From an uncultured Piscinibacter sp. (GTDB taxonomy: Bacteria > Pseudomonadota > Gammaproteobacteria > Burkholderiales > Burkholderiaceae_C): DNA of 64,000 nucleotides. The notes under the pieces were generated by a model, which was given only the letters and a program-made list of their open reading frames with translations, ran no database searches and was not told the origin of the DNA. Shown one piece after another: positions 33,744 through 42,505 of the stretch. Position 1 is the first letter of the stretch, and every line of letters starts with the position of its first letter. The position numbers and the translations under genes are program-made. The stretch covers positions 1 through 64,000 of the forward strand of contig NZ_CALFYO010000025.1 in NCBI RefSeq assembly GCF_937952055.1, in the 5' to 3' direction.

Positions 33744-33758
33744 GCCAGCCTCGCGCCA
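33744..33758 (-). promoter_or_regulatory. Sigma54-type (-24/-12) promoter candidate for epsD-xrtB-epsI
   Basis: On the minus strand TGGCGCG-AGGC-TGGC matches the consensus TGGCACG-N4-TTGC with one change in each half and the strict 10-base spacing between GG and GC. It lies about 50 bases before the epsD start. Exosortase regulons are often driven by PrsK/PrsR and sigma54, which supports the reading. A perfect 10-bp palindrome ACCGATCGGT (33726-33735) lies just downstream. Confidence 0.45.
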
Positions 33759-33818
33759 CCAGACGAACGGGTGTTTCGTGATGGGTTTCGCGCCGGTGTG
33801 CAGCGGCACGCAGAAGCG

Positions 33819-33846
33819 GAACAGCGGGCCTTGGGGCCCGCTGTTC
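33819..33846 (-). terminator. Hairpin terminator after the PEP-CTERM gene
   Basis: A perfect 12-bp stem (GAACAGCGGGCC and complement) closes a 4-base loop, 20 bases beyond the stop codon of the PEP-CTERM gene. There is no strong T-run, so termination may be partial. It separates that gene from epsD. Confidence 0.65.
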
Positions 33847-33866
33847 CTGCCGGCCCGAGGGCCCGT

Positions 33867-34418
33867 TCAGCCCTTGCGACGCCGCCTTGCGGCTGCGATC
33901 ACGCCAACGAGCCCGGCGAGCATCATCGCGTAGGTCTCGGGTTCCGGGGCGGGTGACGCCACCGAGTTGCTCGAGGTGCCGATCAAGCCGACGTAGCCTA
34001 CCGGCGTGTCCCACAGTCCCCATTCGCGGGTGACGTTGGACGCCACGGCCAGCGTGTAGGTGCCCGCGGCAAGCGCCCCGAAGCTGAACAGGCCAGGCGT
34101 GCTGTCGCTGGCGAGCAGGCCACCGGTGGTGGATCCGCCCAGGACGCCGCCGGCGAACAGCGAGATACTCGTCAGGTCGATGTCGAGCTTGTTGCCCCAG
34201 AAATCGATCTCGACCGAGCCGCCGAACGAGTCGGCTGCCGACGAGAGCGAGAAGCTGTAGCAGTCGAGGTAACTGCCGCTGCTGGAGAAGGATTCACCGA
34301 ACCACGAAGCCCCTGGAGGACCCAGCGTGCCAAGTCCGTAGCCCCCGCTGCAGACCGCCGCAATCGAAGGCGCCGAGAGCACCATGGCAGTCGCGGCCAC
34401 GACCGTTTTCAGCTTCAT
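33867..34418 (-). CDS. PEP-CTERM sorting-domain protein
   Basis: A 183-residue exported protein. Signal peptide about 1-21 (VVAATAMVLSAPSIAA), a beta-rich, Ser/Gly/Asp-rich body with no lysine-rich parts (YSFSLSSAADSFGGSVEIDF, ALAAGTYTLAVAS), and a C-terminal sorting signal. That signal has PEP at 158-160 (APEPETYAMM), a membrane helix and RRRRK at the end. The body pattern recalls the FxDxF-type proteins found with exosortase B. ATG 34418 is preceded by AGGGGGT. It should be a substrate of the exosortase encoded about 1.1 kb downstream and may be a surface or matrix protein. Confidence 0.88.
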   Translation of the reverse strand: MKLKTVVAATAMVLSAPSIAAVCSGGYGLGTLGPPGASWFGESFSSSGSYLDCYSFSLSSAADSFGGSVEIDFWGNKLDIDLTSISLFAGGVLGGSTTGGLLASDSTPGLFSFGALAAGTYTLAVASNVTREWGLWDTPVGYVGLIGTSSNSVASPAPEPETYAMMLAGLVGVIAAARRRRKG

Positions 34419-34569
34419 ACGACCCCCTGTGTAGATCGGTTGGCGACCTCGGTTGCCGACCGCTTCCCTGATCCGAAATTGTGCTGGCGATGATCGACGA
34501 GGAACGCAACACCAGACACCCCGTGCCCAGGGGGTAATTCGCTGCAGTTGACGAAGGATCCCGAAGAAA

Positions 34570-35781
34570 ATGTGCCACGCGCCCACAAATGCAAACGTCT
34601 CAGCTTTGCGTCTCGCGGTCGTCGGCGCCGGCCCAGTTGGGCTTGCGCTGGCGATCGACGCGTCGCGGCGCCTGCCCGGCGCCGACATCACGATCTTCGA
34701 CGCCCGCCCGCTGGAGAAGGACGTCGGCGGCGACCCGCGCACGCTGGCCCTTTCCCTCGGCAGCATTCAATGGCTGAAGCGGCTCGAGGCCTGGCCGAGC
34801 GAGGACGTGCAGCCGATCCTCGAAGTGAACGTGTCGCAGCAGCCGCCATCGGCGCTGCCGATGCTGGGCGCCCTCTTGGGCGAGCCCACGGTGCACATCA
34901 CCGCGCGCGAGCAGGCCGTGCCCATGCTCGGCGCGGTGCTGAGTTACGGCCGCATCGTCGGCACGCTGCAGCGAGCCTGGCTGGCGCGTGAGGCGCAGCA
35001 GCCGCAGCGGCTGCACACGCGCTTCGGCTCGCCGGTCGCGGCCATCAAGGCGTTGGCCGGAGGCGTCGAGGTCGACGCCGGCATCGTCGAGCGCTTCGAC
35101 CTGGCCGTCGTGGCCGAAGGCGGCGTGTTCGCCGACCAGGCACGCAAGGCGGTGCGCCGCGACTACCACCAGTGCGCCTGGGTCGGCACGGTCGAACTGC
35201 CGCCGGCCGCGGCCGAAGGGGTGGCCTACGAGCGCTTCACGCGCCATGGGCCGGCGGCGCTGCTGCCGCTGCCCGGCCGGCGTGCCTCGCTGGTGTGGTG
35301 CACGAGCGACGACGACGACCCGGTCGCTGGATTGGACGACGCGCAGCGGCTGGCCGTGCTGAACACGATCTTCCCTGCCGCCGTCACGCCGTTGCGCTCG
35401 ATCTCGCCGCTGAAACGCTTCGCGCTCGGCCTGAATGCCGAGCGCACGCTGTGCGAAGGCCGGACGGTACGCATCGGCAATGCCGCGCAGACACTCCACC
35501 CGGTGGCTGGCCAGGGCCTGAACCTCGGCCTGCGCGACGCCGCGGAGCTGGTACGGCTGCTGCAGCGCGACAGCGACATCGACGGCATGCTGCGCCGGCT
35601 CGAGTGGCAGCGCGGACCGGACCGCTGGGCGCTGATCGCCGCCACCGACTTCCTCGCGCGCAGCTTCACCTGGCAGCTCCCGGGTGCCGGCGCGGCGCGT
35701 GGCCTGGGCCTCGCGGTGCTGCAGGCGCTGCCGCCGCTGAAGACAGCGCTGGCGCGTCAGATGATGTTCGGACGGCGCTGA
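34570..35781 (+). CDS. UbiH/VisC-family FAD monooxygenase
   Basis: A 403-residue flavoprotein hydroxylase of the UbiH/UbiF/COQ6 group, probably acting in ubiquinone ring hydroxylation. FAD motifs are the N-terminal AVVGAGPVGLALAID, and the second FAD motif RIGNAAQTLHPVAGQGLNLGLRDAAEL, which is the family signature. It cannot be assigned to a specific ring position from sequence alone. It stands alone, divergent from the PEP-CTERM gene and convergent with the ROK regulator. Confidence 0.85.
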   Translation: MCHAPTNANVSALRLAVVGAGPVGLALAIDASRRLPGADITIFDARPLEKDVGGDPRTLALSLGSIQWLKRLEAWPSEDVQPILEVNVSQQPPSALPMLGALLGEPTVHITAREQAVPMLGAVLSYGRIVGTLQRAWLAREAQQPQRLHTRFGSPVAAIKALAGGVEVDAGIVERFDLAVVAEGGVFADQARKAVRRDYHQCAWVGTVELPPAAAEGVAYERFTRHGPAALLPLPGRRASLVWCTSDDDDPVAGLDDAQRLAVLNTIFPAAVTPLRSISPLKRFALGLNAERTLCEGRTVRIGNAAQTLHPVAGQGLNLGLRDAAELVRLLQRDSDIDGMLRRLEWQRGPDRWALIAATDFLARSFTWQLPGAGAARGLGLAVLQALPPLKTALARQMMFGRR

Positions 35782-35791
35782 GGTCGGGCGC

Positions 35792-37024
35792 TCAGGACTC
35801 CAGCTTCAGGAACAGGTCGCGGTCCGGCGCGAAGTTCGCGTACAGCGGCAGCAGGGCACCACCAATCGCCCGCGCGTCCGAGCCGATGGTGCCGGCCAGC
35901 AGTGCCGGGCGGGCCACGCCCTCCCAGCTGTGTCCGTCCATGGCCCGCTCGACGCTGGCGAGCAGCCTGACCCGCAGCGCCGCGTCGAAGGAGCCGTCGA
36001 TGATCACACCCTCGAGGTCGAGCAGGCAGGCGGCGCTGTTGACCGTCAGCGCGATCGCCGGGGCAGCGTCGCGCAGCCAGGTTTCGGTGGCGCCAAGCCA
36101 GGGTTCCTGCAGCGCTCGAGCATCGACCGCCGCCCCCGGTTCCAGCCCGCGCTCGAGATAGAACGATTCGAGGTTGAAGAGCGAGGCCACGCTGAGCAGC
36201 TGCGCCGGCCGGCTGCCCGCATCGCTGCTGGCCAGCCCGAGCGGCATCGAGCCGACCGCACCGGCATTGCCGTGCACACCGCCGCGCAGGTGGCTGTCGA
36301 GCACGAGGCCGCCGCCGATGAAGGTGTCGACGAAGACATAGAGGAAGCTGCGGATGCTGCGGCCGCGCCCGGCCACCAGTTCGGCCACGCAAGCCGCGGC
36401 GGTGTCCTTGACGAACTGCACGGGCAGCTCGGTCATCGCCGCGATGCGTGCGCGGATGTCGATGGCCGCCCATCTCGCCGCCTGTTCCGGGGCGATGCCC
36501 AGGAGTTCCTGCCAGCCCCCCAGCGACAGCGGCGCGGCGATGCCCACGCCGTGCAGGCGCCCGCGCACGGCCGCGGGCAACGTCTTGCGCAGCTGCTTCA
36601 GGCGCAGATCGATCTCGTCGAACAGGCTGGACGGGTCGGGAAAGGCATAGCTCAGCGACAGCCTCTCGCGCACCTGTCCGGCGAAGTCGACGAGCAGCAT
36701 GTCCATGCTGCGTCGGCCGATCTTCACGCCGATGGAGAACGCGCCGTCGGGGTTCAGCGCCATCGGCACCGAGGGCTGACCCACCTTGCCGCGCACTGGG
36801 TCGAGCTTGCGCACGAGCCCGTCGGCCTCCAGGCGGGCGATGATGATCTGCACCGTCTGCGCCGTCAGCCGGGTCAGCCGCGCGATCTCCGCCTTCGGCA
36901 GGCTGCCGTGCAGGCGGATCGCCTGCAGCACCACGCGCTCGTTGAACTGGCGCATGCCGGCATGGTTGGAGCCCCGCGGTCTCAACCGCGTGTCCTGCCC
37001 GTTGGCGTTGTGGGTGGGGCTCAC
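35792..37024 (-). CDS. ROK-family transcriptional repressor (FrcR-like)
   Basis: A 410-residue regulator: an N-terminal winged helix (about 20-80; RQFNERVVLQAIRLHGSL, AEIARLTRLTAQTVQIIIARL) joined to a ROK sugar-kinase-like domain (VGQPSVPMAL, then VFVDTFIGGGLVLD and a cysteine-poor zinc region). The GTG start at 37024 overlaps the mutarotase stop (GTGA). It retains the GSNHAGMRQFNERV segment typical of ROK repressors; starting at the internal ATG would remove it. By position it should repress the frcBCA operon and respond to the sugar. The 27-bp palindrome upstream of frcB is its likely operator. Confidence 0.85.
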   Translation of the reverse strand: MSPTHNANGQDTRLRPRGSNHAGMRQFNERVVLQAIRLHGSLPKAEIARLTRLTAQTVQIIIARLEADGLVRKLDPVRGKVGQPSVPMALNPDGAFSIGVKIGRRSMDMLLVDFAGQVRERLSLSYAFPDPSSLFDEIDLRLKQLRKTLPAAVRGRLHGVGIAAPLSLGGWQELLGIAPEQAARWAAIDIRARIAAMTELPVQFVKDTAAACVAELVAGRGRSIRSFLYVFVDTFIGGGLVLDSHLRGGVHGNAGAVGSMPLGLASSDAGSRPAQLLSVASLFNLESFYLERGLEPGAAVDARALQEPWLGATETWLRDAAPAIALTVNSAACLLDLEGVIIDGSFDAALRVRLLASVERAMDGHSWEGVARPALLAGTIGSDARAIGGALLPLYANFAPDRDLFLKLES

Positions 37025-37476
37025 GGACGCAGCGCCTCGGCGATCACGCCCTTCTTCAAGATGAAGTTGGCCCAGGCCTGCATCTCGCCAGTCTGCACCA
37101 CCGCAAAGGCTCCGCTCACGCGCGCGTAGAAGGCGAAGCGCTCGGTCGGCTCGCACTGCAGCGGCCGCAGGTGGCCCCGCGACGCCAGTTCGTCGATCAC
37201 CTCGCGCTGCAGCGCCGAGCGGTAGGGCGGCTCGGTGCCGCCGACCTGCATGTAGGCCACCGGCCGTTCCACCATCTCGTCCAGCGGCAGCAGCGACAGC
37301 ACGGCCGCCGCGGCCCGCCGCATGTCCGCGCCGGGCAGGCGCACCAGCGGCTTGCCCGCGGCGAGCGCCACGGCGGTGAAGTTCGCGTCGGCCAGCACGA
37401 TCTCGTCGCCGTGGCCCATCTCCGCCAGCACCTTCAGCAGTTCCGGCGTCAGCAGCGGATCGATGCCCTTGAGCAT
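37021..37476 (-). CDS. fucU: RbsD/FucU-family sugar mutarotase
   Basis: A 151-residue protein of the RbsD/FucU family that speeds exchange between sugar anomers or ring forms. The N-terminus (MLKGIDPLLTPELLKVLAEMGHGDEIVLADANF) with the histidine of MGHGDE and the C-terminal ARVSGAFAVVQTGE are conserved. FucU is the better match than RbsD, although it lies in a fructose-type operon. Lies 10 bases after frcA; overlaps the ROK gene. Confidence 0.85.
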   Translation of the reverse strand: MLKGIDPLLTPELLKVLAEMGHGDEIVLADANFTAVALAAGKPLVRLPGADMRRAAAAVLSLLPLDEMVERPVAYMQVGGTEPPYRSALQREVIDELASRGHLRPLQCEPTERFAFYARVSGAFAVVQTGEMQAWANFILKKGVIAEALRP

Positions 37477-37486
37477 GCGATGCTCC

Positions 37487-38278
37487 TCAGTGCGCCAGGC
37501 ACTCGGCGGGGATCTGCTCCGGCGGCATCGCGCCGGTCATCACCGCGACGGTGTCGCTCATGCTGATCTTCTTCGGGTTGAGCACCGCGGCGCGCCTGCC
37601 GAGTCTGGCGACGTGGATGCGGTCGGCGATCTCAAACACGTGCGGCATGTTGTGCGAGATGAGGATCACCGGCAGGCCCTTGTCGCGCACGCGGCGGATC
37701 AGCTCCAGCACCATGTTGCCCTCCTTGACGCCGAGCGCCGCGGTCGGCTCGTCGAGGATCACCACGTGCTCGGCGAAGGCGGCCGCACGCGCCACCGCGA
37801 CGCATTGGCGCTGCCCTCCGGACAGCGTCTCGACCGCCTGCGTCATCGAGCGGATGCCCACCTTCAGGTCGGCCATGCGCGCCATCGCGATCTCGAGCAT
37901 CTTCTTCTTGTCGAGCATGCGCAGCACGTTGCCGGCGAAGCCCGGGCGGCGCATCTCCCGGCCGAGGAAGAGGTTCTCGGCGATCGTCATCGCCGGGGCC
38001 ACGGCGAGGTCCTGGTAGCAGCACTCGATGCCGGCGCGGCGCGCGTCCATCGGATTGCGGAAATGCACCGGCTTGCCGTCGAGCAGGATCTCGCCCTCGT
38101 CGGGGATGGTGGCGCCGGACAGCGCCTTGATCAGCGAGGACTTGCCGGCGCCGTTGTCGCCGATCACGGCGAGGATCTCTCCGGCGCGCAGTTCGAAGTC
38201 GGCGCCGTCCAGCGCCGTCACCTGGCCATAGCGCTTGACGATGCCCTTGGCCTGCATCACGAGTTTGGTCGAGTCCAT
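37487..38278 (-). CDS. frcA: Sugar ABC transporter ATP-binding protein (FrcA-like)
   Basis: A 263-residue single-domain ATPase. Walker A GDNGAGKSSL, Q-loop region, signature LSGGQRQCVAVARA, Walker B VVILDEPTAALG and the H-loop (LISHNM) are complete. Most sugar importers of this family use a tandem ATPase of about 500 residues; the single-domain form is the FrcA type of rhizobial fructose transport. Follows frcC after 1 base. Confidence 0.9.
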   Translation of the reverse strand: MDSTKLVMQAKGIVKRYGQVTALDGADFELRAGEILAVIGDNGAGKSSLIKALSGATIPDEGEILLDGKPVHFRNPMDARRAGIECCYQDLAVAPAMTIAENLFLGREMRRPGFAGNVLRMLDKKKMLEIAMARMADLKVGIRSMTQAVETLSGGQRQCVAVARAAAFAEHVVILDEPTAALGVKEGNMVLELIRRVRDKGLPVILISHNMPHVFEIADRIHVARLGRRAAVLNPKKISMSDTVAVMTGAMPPEQIPAECLAH

Positions 38279-38279
38279 C

Positions 38280-39239
38280 TCAGCGCCCTCCCTTGCGGGA
38301 CAGTTGGTCGATCGCCACCGCCAGGATCACGAGGATGCCGGTGATGAGCACCTGGTAAACCGAGGACACACCCATCAGCGTGAGCCCGTTGCGCAGCACG
38401 CCGACGACGACCGCGCCGATCAGCGATCCGATGATCACGCCGCGCCCGCCGAACAGGCTGGTGCCGCCGAGCACGACCGCGGTGATGGCGTCAAGGTTCT
38501 CGGTCTGTCCGGCGTTCGGATCGCCGACACCGGTGCGCGACACCGACAGCAACGAGGCGATGCCGTAGAAGACGCCGGCGAGCACGTAGACGCCGAGCAA
38601 TACGCGGTCGGTCGCGATGCCGACCAGGCGCGTTGCTTCCGGGTTGTTGCCGACCGCGTAGACGTGGCGGCCGGCACCGGTCTCGCGCAGCCAGAACCAG
38701 GTGCCCAGGTACAGCAGGATCATCAGCACCGTGCCGTAGGCCACGTTGGCGCCGCCCAGCGGGAAGGTGCTGCCCAGCCAGGTCATCATCGGCGGGACTT
38801 CGGTGACGGTCTGGGCATTGGAGTAGAGCTGCGTGATCGCGAAGGCGACGTTCAGCGTGCCGAGGGTGACGATGAACGGCGGCAGCTTGATGCGCGTGAC
38901 CAGCAGGCCGTTGATCAGCCCGAACAGCGCGGTCACGCCGATGCCGCAGAGGATGGCCAGCGGCGCGGGCATGCCGAGGTCGGCGGCGAACTTGGTCATC
39001 ACGATGCTGCCCAGCGCCATCACCATGCCGCAGGACAGGTCGATGCCGGCCGTGAGGATGATGAGCGTCTGCCCGATGGCGATCACGCCGACCACCATCA
39101 CCTGCTGGAGGATCAGCGAGAAGTTCTCCGCGCTGAAGAAGCGCTCGGCGCTCAGGCCGAAGATGGCGCAGGCGATGACCAGCGCGATGAAGGGTCCGAG
39201 CTGCCCGATCGGCGGCAACTTGCTTTTCAGGGAATCCAT
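38280..39239 (-). CDS. frcC: Sugar ABC transporter permease (FrcC-like)
   Basis: A 319-residue permease of the RbsC/FrcC type with eight to ten membrane helices (for example PFIALVIACAIFGL, VMVVGVIAIGQTLIILTAGIDLS). The family signature ITAVVLGGTSLFGGRGVIIGSLIGA is present near the C-terminus. It forms the membrane channel for the sugar bound by FrcB. Located between frcB (89 bases upstream) and frcA. Confidence 0.92.
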   Translation of the reverse strand: MDSLKSKLPPIGQLGPFIALVIACAIFGLSAERFFSAENFSLILQQVMVVGVIAIGQTLIILTAGIDLSCGMVMALGSIVMTKFAADLGMPAPLAILCGIGVTALFGLINGLLVTRIKLPPFIVTLGTLNVAFAITQLYSNAQTVTEVPPMMTWLGSTFPLGGANVAYGTVLMILLYLGTWFWLRETGAGRHVYAVGNNPEATRLVGIATDRVLLGVYVLAGVFYGIASLLSVSRTGVGDPNAGQTENLDAITAVVLGGTSLFGGRGVIIGSLIGAVVVGVLRNGLTLMGVSSVYQVLITGILVILAVAIDQLSRKGGR

Positions 39240-39328
39240 GCGAGGGCTCCTGGTGGGGCGATGCGGCGACCCGCCGAGACGGCATGCGCCCGGGGGTCAG
39301 CTCGGCAGCGCCGGGGTGGCGCGTCAGC

Positions 39329-40327
39329 TTACTTCTTGCCCCAGCACAGCTCGGTGCCGGTCTTGACGTCCTTGCTGTCGACACCGGCGACCGGCTTGGC
39401 AGCGATCAGCGTGACGCCGGTGTCGGTGTAGCCAGAGACCTTCTTGCCGCTCTTGGCGTACTCGATGCCGGCCTCCACACCCATCGAGGCCATCTTCAGC
39501 GGGTACTGCTGGCTGGTCGCCGCGATCATGCCTTCGCCGACGTTCTTCACACCTTCGCAGCCGCCGTCGACCGAGACGATGATCACGCCCTTCTCCTTGC
39601 CGGCCTTCTTCAGCGCGTTGTACGCGCCGGCGGCGGCTGGCTCGTTGATCGTGTAGACGAGGTTCACGTCGGGCGCCTTCTGCAGGCAGTTCTCCATCGC
39701 CGTCTGGCCCTTGGCGCGGTCGCCGAAGCTGTCGGCCATGCACACCACTTCGGGCGTCTTGCCGAGCTCGTTGCTCTTCGCATCCGGCGCAGCCAGGCCG
39801 AAGCCCTTCAGGAAGCCGTTGTGGCGCTGCGCGCCGACCGGGTGACCGGGAAACAGGTCCAGCGTGACGATCTTTGCCGGCTTCCCGGCCAGCGCTGCCT
39901 TGGCGTACTGGCCGATCAGCACGCCGGCCTTGTAGTTGTCGGTGGCGAACAGCGCGTCGGTGGCGTCGGCCGGGTCGGTCGGGCTGTCCAGCGCGATGAC
40001 CATCACGCCCTTCTCGCGCGCCTTCTTGATGGCCGGAATGATGGCCTTCGAGTCACTGGGCGTGATCAGGATGGTCTTCGCGCCGGCGGCGATCATGTTC
40101 TCCATCGCGGTCACCTGACCGGCGTTGTCGCCGTCGGTCTTGCCTGCGCCGCTGAGCAGCTTGGCGCCGTGGGCCTTGGCGGCCTCGGCGGCACCTTCCT
40201 TCATCTTCACGAAGAAGGGGTTGGTCTCGGTCTTGGTGATCAGGCCGATGACCGGCTGCGACTGCGCATGGGCGAGGCCGGCGGCAGCCAGCAGGGCGGT
40301 GGTCAGGGTGGCGTGCTTGAAGCTCAT
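39329..40327 (-). CDS. frcB: Sugar ABC transporter substrate-binding protein (FrcB-like)
   Basis: A 332-residue periplasmic binding protein with a signal peptide (1-22, ending LAHA). Motifs GLITKTETNPFFVKMKEGA, ALDSPTDPADATDALFATDN, YTINEPAAAGAYNALKKAGK, VSVDGGCEGVKNV and a final CWG correspond segment by segment to the fructose/mannose/ribose-binding FrcB of rhizobia. ATG 40327 has GGAGA upstream. It heads the frcBCA-fucU-ROK operon. The 27-bp palindrome lies 55 bases upstream. Confidence 0.9.
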   Translation of the reverse strand: MSFKHATLTTALLAAAGLAHAQSQPVIGLITKTETNPFFVKMKEGAAEAAKAHGAKLLSGAGKTDGDNAGQVTAMENMIAAGAKTILITPSDSKAIIPAIKKAREKGVMVIALDSPTDPADATDALFATDNYKAGVLIGQYAKAALAGKPAKIVTLDLFPGHPVGAQRHNGFLKGFGLAAPDAKSNELGKTPEVVCMADSFGDRAKGQTAMENCLQKAPDVNLVYTINEPAAAGAYNALKKAGKEKGVIIVSVDGGCEGVKNVGEGMIAATSQQYPLKMASMGVEAGIEYAKSGKKVSGYTDTGVTLIAAKPVAGVDSKDVKTGTELCWGKK

Positions 40328-40382
40328 GGCTTGTCTCCTCTGCGTGGTGCGGGTTGTGTGGGAGGAAGTGTGGGCGATGCCA

Positions 40383-40409
40383 ATTAATAAATCAAGTTGA
40401 TTGATTAAT
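40383..40409. promoter_or_regulatory. 27-bp palindrome, probable ROK operator
   Basis: ATTAAT..AATCAA.TTGATT..ATTAAT: 12 of 13 base pairs match across the centre at 40396. It is strikingly AT-rich in GC-rich surroundings and sits midway between divergent frcB and the PfkB kinase gene. The natural reading is the operator of the ROK repressor of the same locus, controlling both directions. Confidence 0.75.
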
Positions 40410-40499
40410 GGAAAACCCGGATGCGCCAGCCCGCTGACCGCGGGATGCTCGCGCACCGCGCCGGCCTTCCGCCGGCCGCCCGACTGGCAGGAGAAGACG

Positions 40500-41423
40500 A
40501 TGTTCGTGGTCTGTGGAGAAGCGCTGTTCGATGTATTCGCCACCGGCGACACGCCCACCGGCATGGCGCTGGATGCGCGCGTCGGCGGCTCACCGTTCAA
40601 CGTGGCGGTGGGCTTGGCGCGGCTGGCGCAGCCGGTCGCCTTCCTGTCGCAGCTGTCGCGCGGCTTCCTCGGCGAGCGGCTCATGCGCGCGCTCACCGCC
40701 GAAGGGGTCGACATCTCGACGGTGCAGCGCAGCGACGCCCCCACCACCTTGAGCCTGATCGGACTCGACGCGCAGGGCGTTCCCTCGTATGCCTTCTACG
40801 GCGAGGGTTGCGCCGACCGACTGCTCGACGAGAACGCGCTGCATGCGCTGCCCGCCGGCGTGAAGGCGATCAACTTCGGCTCCTACGCGACGGTGGTCGG
40901 CCGCACCGCCGCCACGCAGCGCGCACTGGTCGAACGCGAGCAGGGCCGTGCGCTGATCGCCTACGACCCGAACATCCGCCTCAACGTCGAGCCATCGCTG
41001 CAGGTCTGGCGTGCACAGATCGACTGGATGCTGCCGCGTACCCAGTTGCTCAAGGTCAGCGACGAGGATCTGCGCCTGGTCTGGCCCGGCCTCTCGGCGG
41101 CCGACTTCGCCGCGCGCGCCCTTTCGCAGGGCGTGGCACTGGTGGTGGTGACGCGCGGCGGCGAAGGGGCGGCCGGTTGGTCGGCGCACGGCCAGGCGGT
41201 CGTGCCGCCGGTGGCCGTGCCGGTGGTCGACACCGTCGGCGCGGGCGACACCTTCCAGGCGGCGCTGCTGACCTGGCTGGCGGAGCGCGACGCGCTGTCG
41301 GCAGCAGCGCTGGCCGCGTTGACGCCGACGGCGCTGACCGACGCCCTCGGCTTCGCCGCGCGCGCCGCCGCCATCACCTGCTCGCGCCGCGGCGCCGACA
41401 TGCCGCGCCGCGCGGAACTCTGA
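40500..41423 (+). CDS. PfkB-family sugar kinase (fructokinase-like)
   Basis: A 307-residue ribokinase/PfkB-type kinase. The N-terminal CGEALFDVFA, GGSPFNVAVGLARLA (sugar-binding GG) and C-terminal anion-hole motif DTVGAGDTFQAALL with the catalytic aspartate are present. Divergent from a fructose-type ABC operon, so it probably phosphorylates the imported sugar, as FrcK/fructokinase. ATG 40500 has AGGAG upstream; the open frame before it is non-coding and includes the operator. Confidence 0.9.
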   Translation: MFVVCGEALFDVFATGDTPTGMALDARVGGSPFNVAVGLARLAQPVAFLSQLSRGFLGERLMRALTAEGVDISTVQRSDAPTTLSLIGLDAQGVPSYAFYGEGCADRLLDENALHALPAGVKAINFGSYATVVGRTAATQRALVEREQGRALIAYDPNIRLNVEPSLQVWRAQIDWMLPRTQLLKVSDEDLRLVWPGLSAADFAARALSQGVALVVVTRGGEGAAGWSAHGQAVVPPVAVPVVDTVGAGDTFQAALLTWLAERDALSAAALAALTPTALTDALGFAARAAAITCSRRGADMPRRAEL

Positions 41424-41493
41424 GCAGGCACCCTGCCGTCGCTGCGCTCCTGCTCCGACGCGCGCCACTCCTCCTGGCCCATACTCGCTGCGC

Positions 41494-42483
41494 ATGTCGA
41501 CGCTCGTGTTCCTCAAGCTGGTGGCCATCTTCGTGGTCGTGGCGTTCGGCTGGGTGGTCGGCAAAGCGCGCTGGCTGGGACCGATCACCGACACCAGCGA
41601 CCCTGCGCGCACGCTGGCCAACGCCGCCTACTACATCTTCGTCCCGGCGCTGCTGTTCCGCACCACCGCGCGCATCGAGCTCGCGTCCCTGCCCTGGGAC
41701 ACGGTGATCGCCTTCTTCGTGCCCGTGCTGGCGCTGCTCGCCGTGGTCTACCTGTGGGAGCGTCGCGCCAACCGAGGCGGCGCCCTGCCCACCGCGGCGC
41801 CGAGCGTGCGCGCCATCTCGGCGACCTTCGGCAACTCGGTGCAGGTGGGCATTCCGATGGCGGCCGCGCTGTTCGGCGAGGCGGGCCTCGCCATCCACGT
41901 CGCCATCGTCAGCCTGCACGCGCTGACGCTGCTGACCGTGCTCACCGCGCTGGTCGAACTCGACCTGGCGCGGGAGCGGCGCACGCTCGGCCACTCGAAC
42001 GCCCATCTGCTGACGACGCTCGCACGCACGATGCGCAACACGATCATTCACCCGGTGGTGCTGCCGGTGCTCGCCGGACTGGCATGGAACCTTACCGGCA
42101 TGGCACTGCCCACGATCGCCGACGAGATCCTCGCCACGCTGGCGCAGGCGGTGGTGCCGCTGTGCCTGGTGCTGATCGGCATGTCGCTGGCGTACTACGG
42201 CGTGAAGAACGCGGCGCGCGGCGCGGTCGTGGTCACCCTGCTGAAGCTGCTCGTGCTGCCGGCGATGGTGCTGGCCGTGGCGCGCTGGGGCTTCGGCCTG
42301 TCCGGCCTGCCCCTGGCGGTGGTGGTGATGATGGCGGCGTTGCCAGTGGGGAGCAACGCGCTGATCTTCTCCCAGCGCTACGCGGCGCTGGAAGCCGAGG
42401 CCACCGCCGCGATCGTCTTCTCCACCCTCGGCTTCGTGATGACGGCTTCGGTCTGGCTGGCGGTGCTCGCATGGCTGGGTTGA
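41494..42483 (+). CDS. AEC-family transporter
   Basis: A 329-residue membrane protein of the auxin-efflux-carrier family. About ten hydrophobic helices in two halves. The first half ends near NSVQVGIPMAAALFGEAG, the family's discontinuous helix motif; the second has PVVLPVLAGLAWNLTG and LAQAVVPLCLVLIGMSL. The substrate is unknown; bacterial members move small acids such as malate or malonate. ATG 41494 chosen. Unrelated neighbours on both sides. Confidence 0.85.
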   Translation: MSTLVFLKLVAIFVVVAFGWVVGKARWLGPITDTSDPARTLANAAYYIFVPALLFRTTARIELASLPWDTVIAFFVPVLALLAVVYLWERRANRGGALPTAAPSVRAISATFGNSVQVGIPMAAALFGEAGLAIHVAIVSLHALTLLTVLTALVELDLARERRTLGHSNAHLLTTLARTMRNTIIHPVVLPVLAGLAWNLTGMALPTIADEILATLAQAVVPLCLVLIGMSLAYYGVKNAARGAVVVTLLKLLVLPAMVLAVARWGFGLSGLPLAVVVMMAALPVGSNALIFSQRYAALEAEATAAIVFSTLGFVMTASVWLAVLAWLG

Positions 42484-42505
42484 CCTCTTCCCGGATAATC
42501 GCGCC

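Noticed and set aside
34419..34569. Sigma54 promoter for the PEP-CTERM gene
   Set aside because: No GG-N10-GC pair with flanking consensus was found on the relevant strand; TGGGCACG is present but lacks a -12 partner at the right distance.
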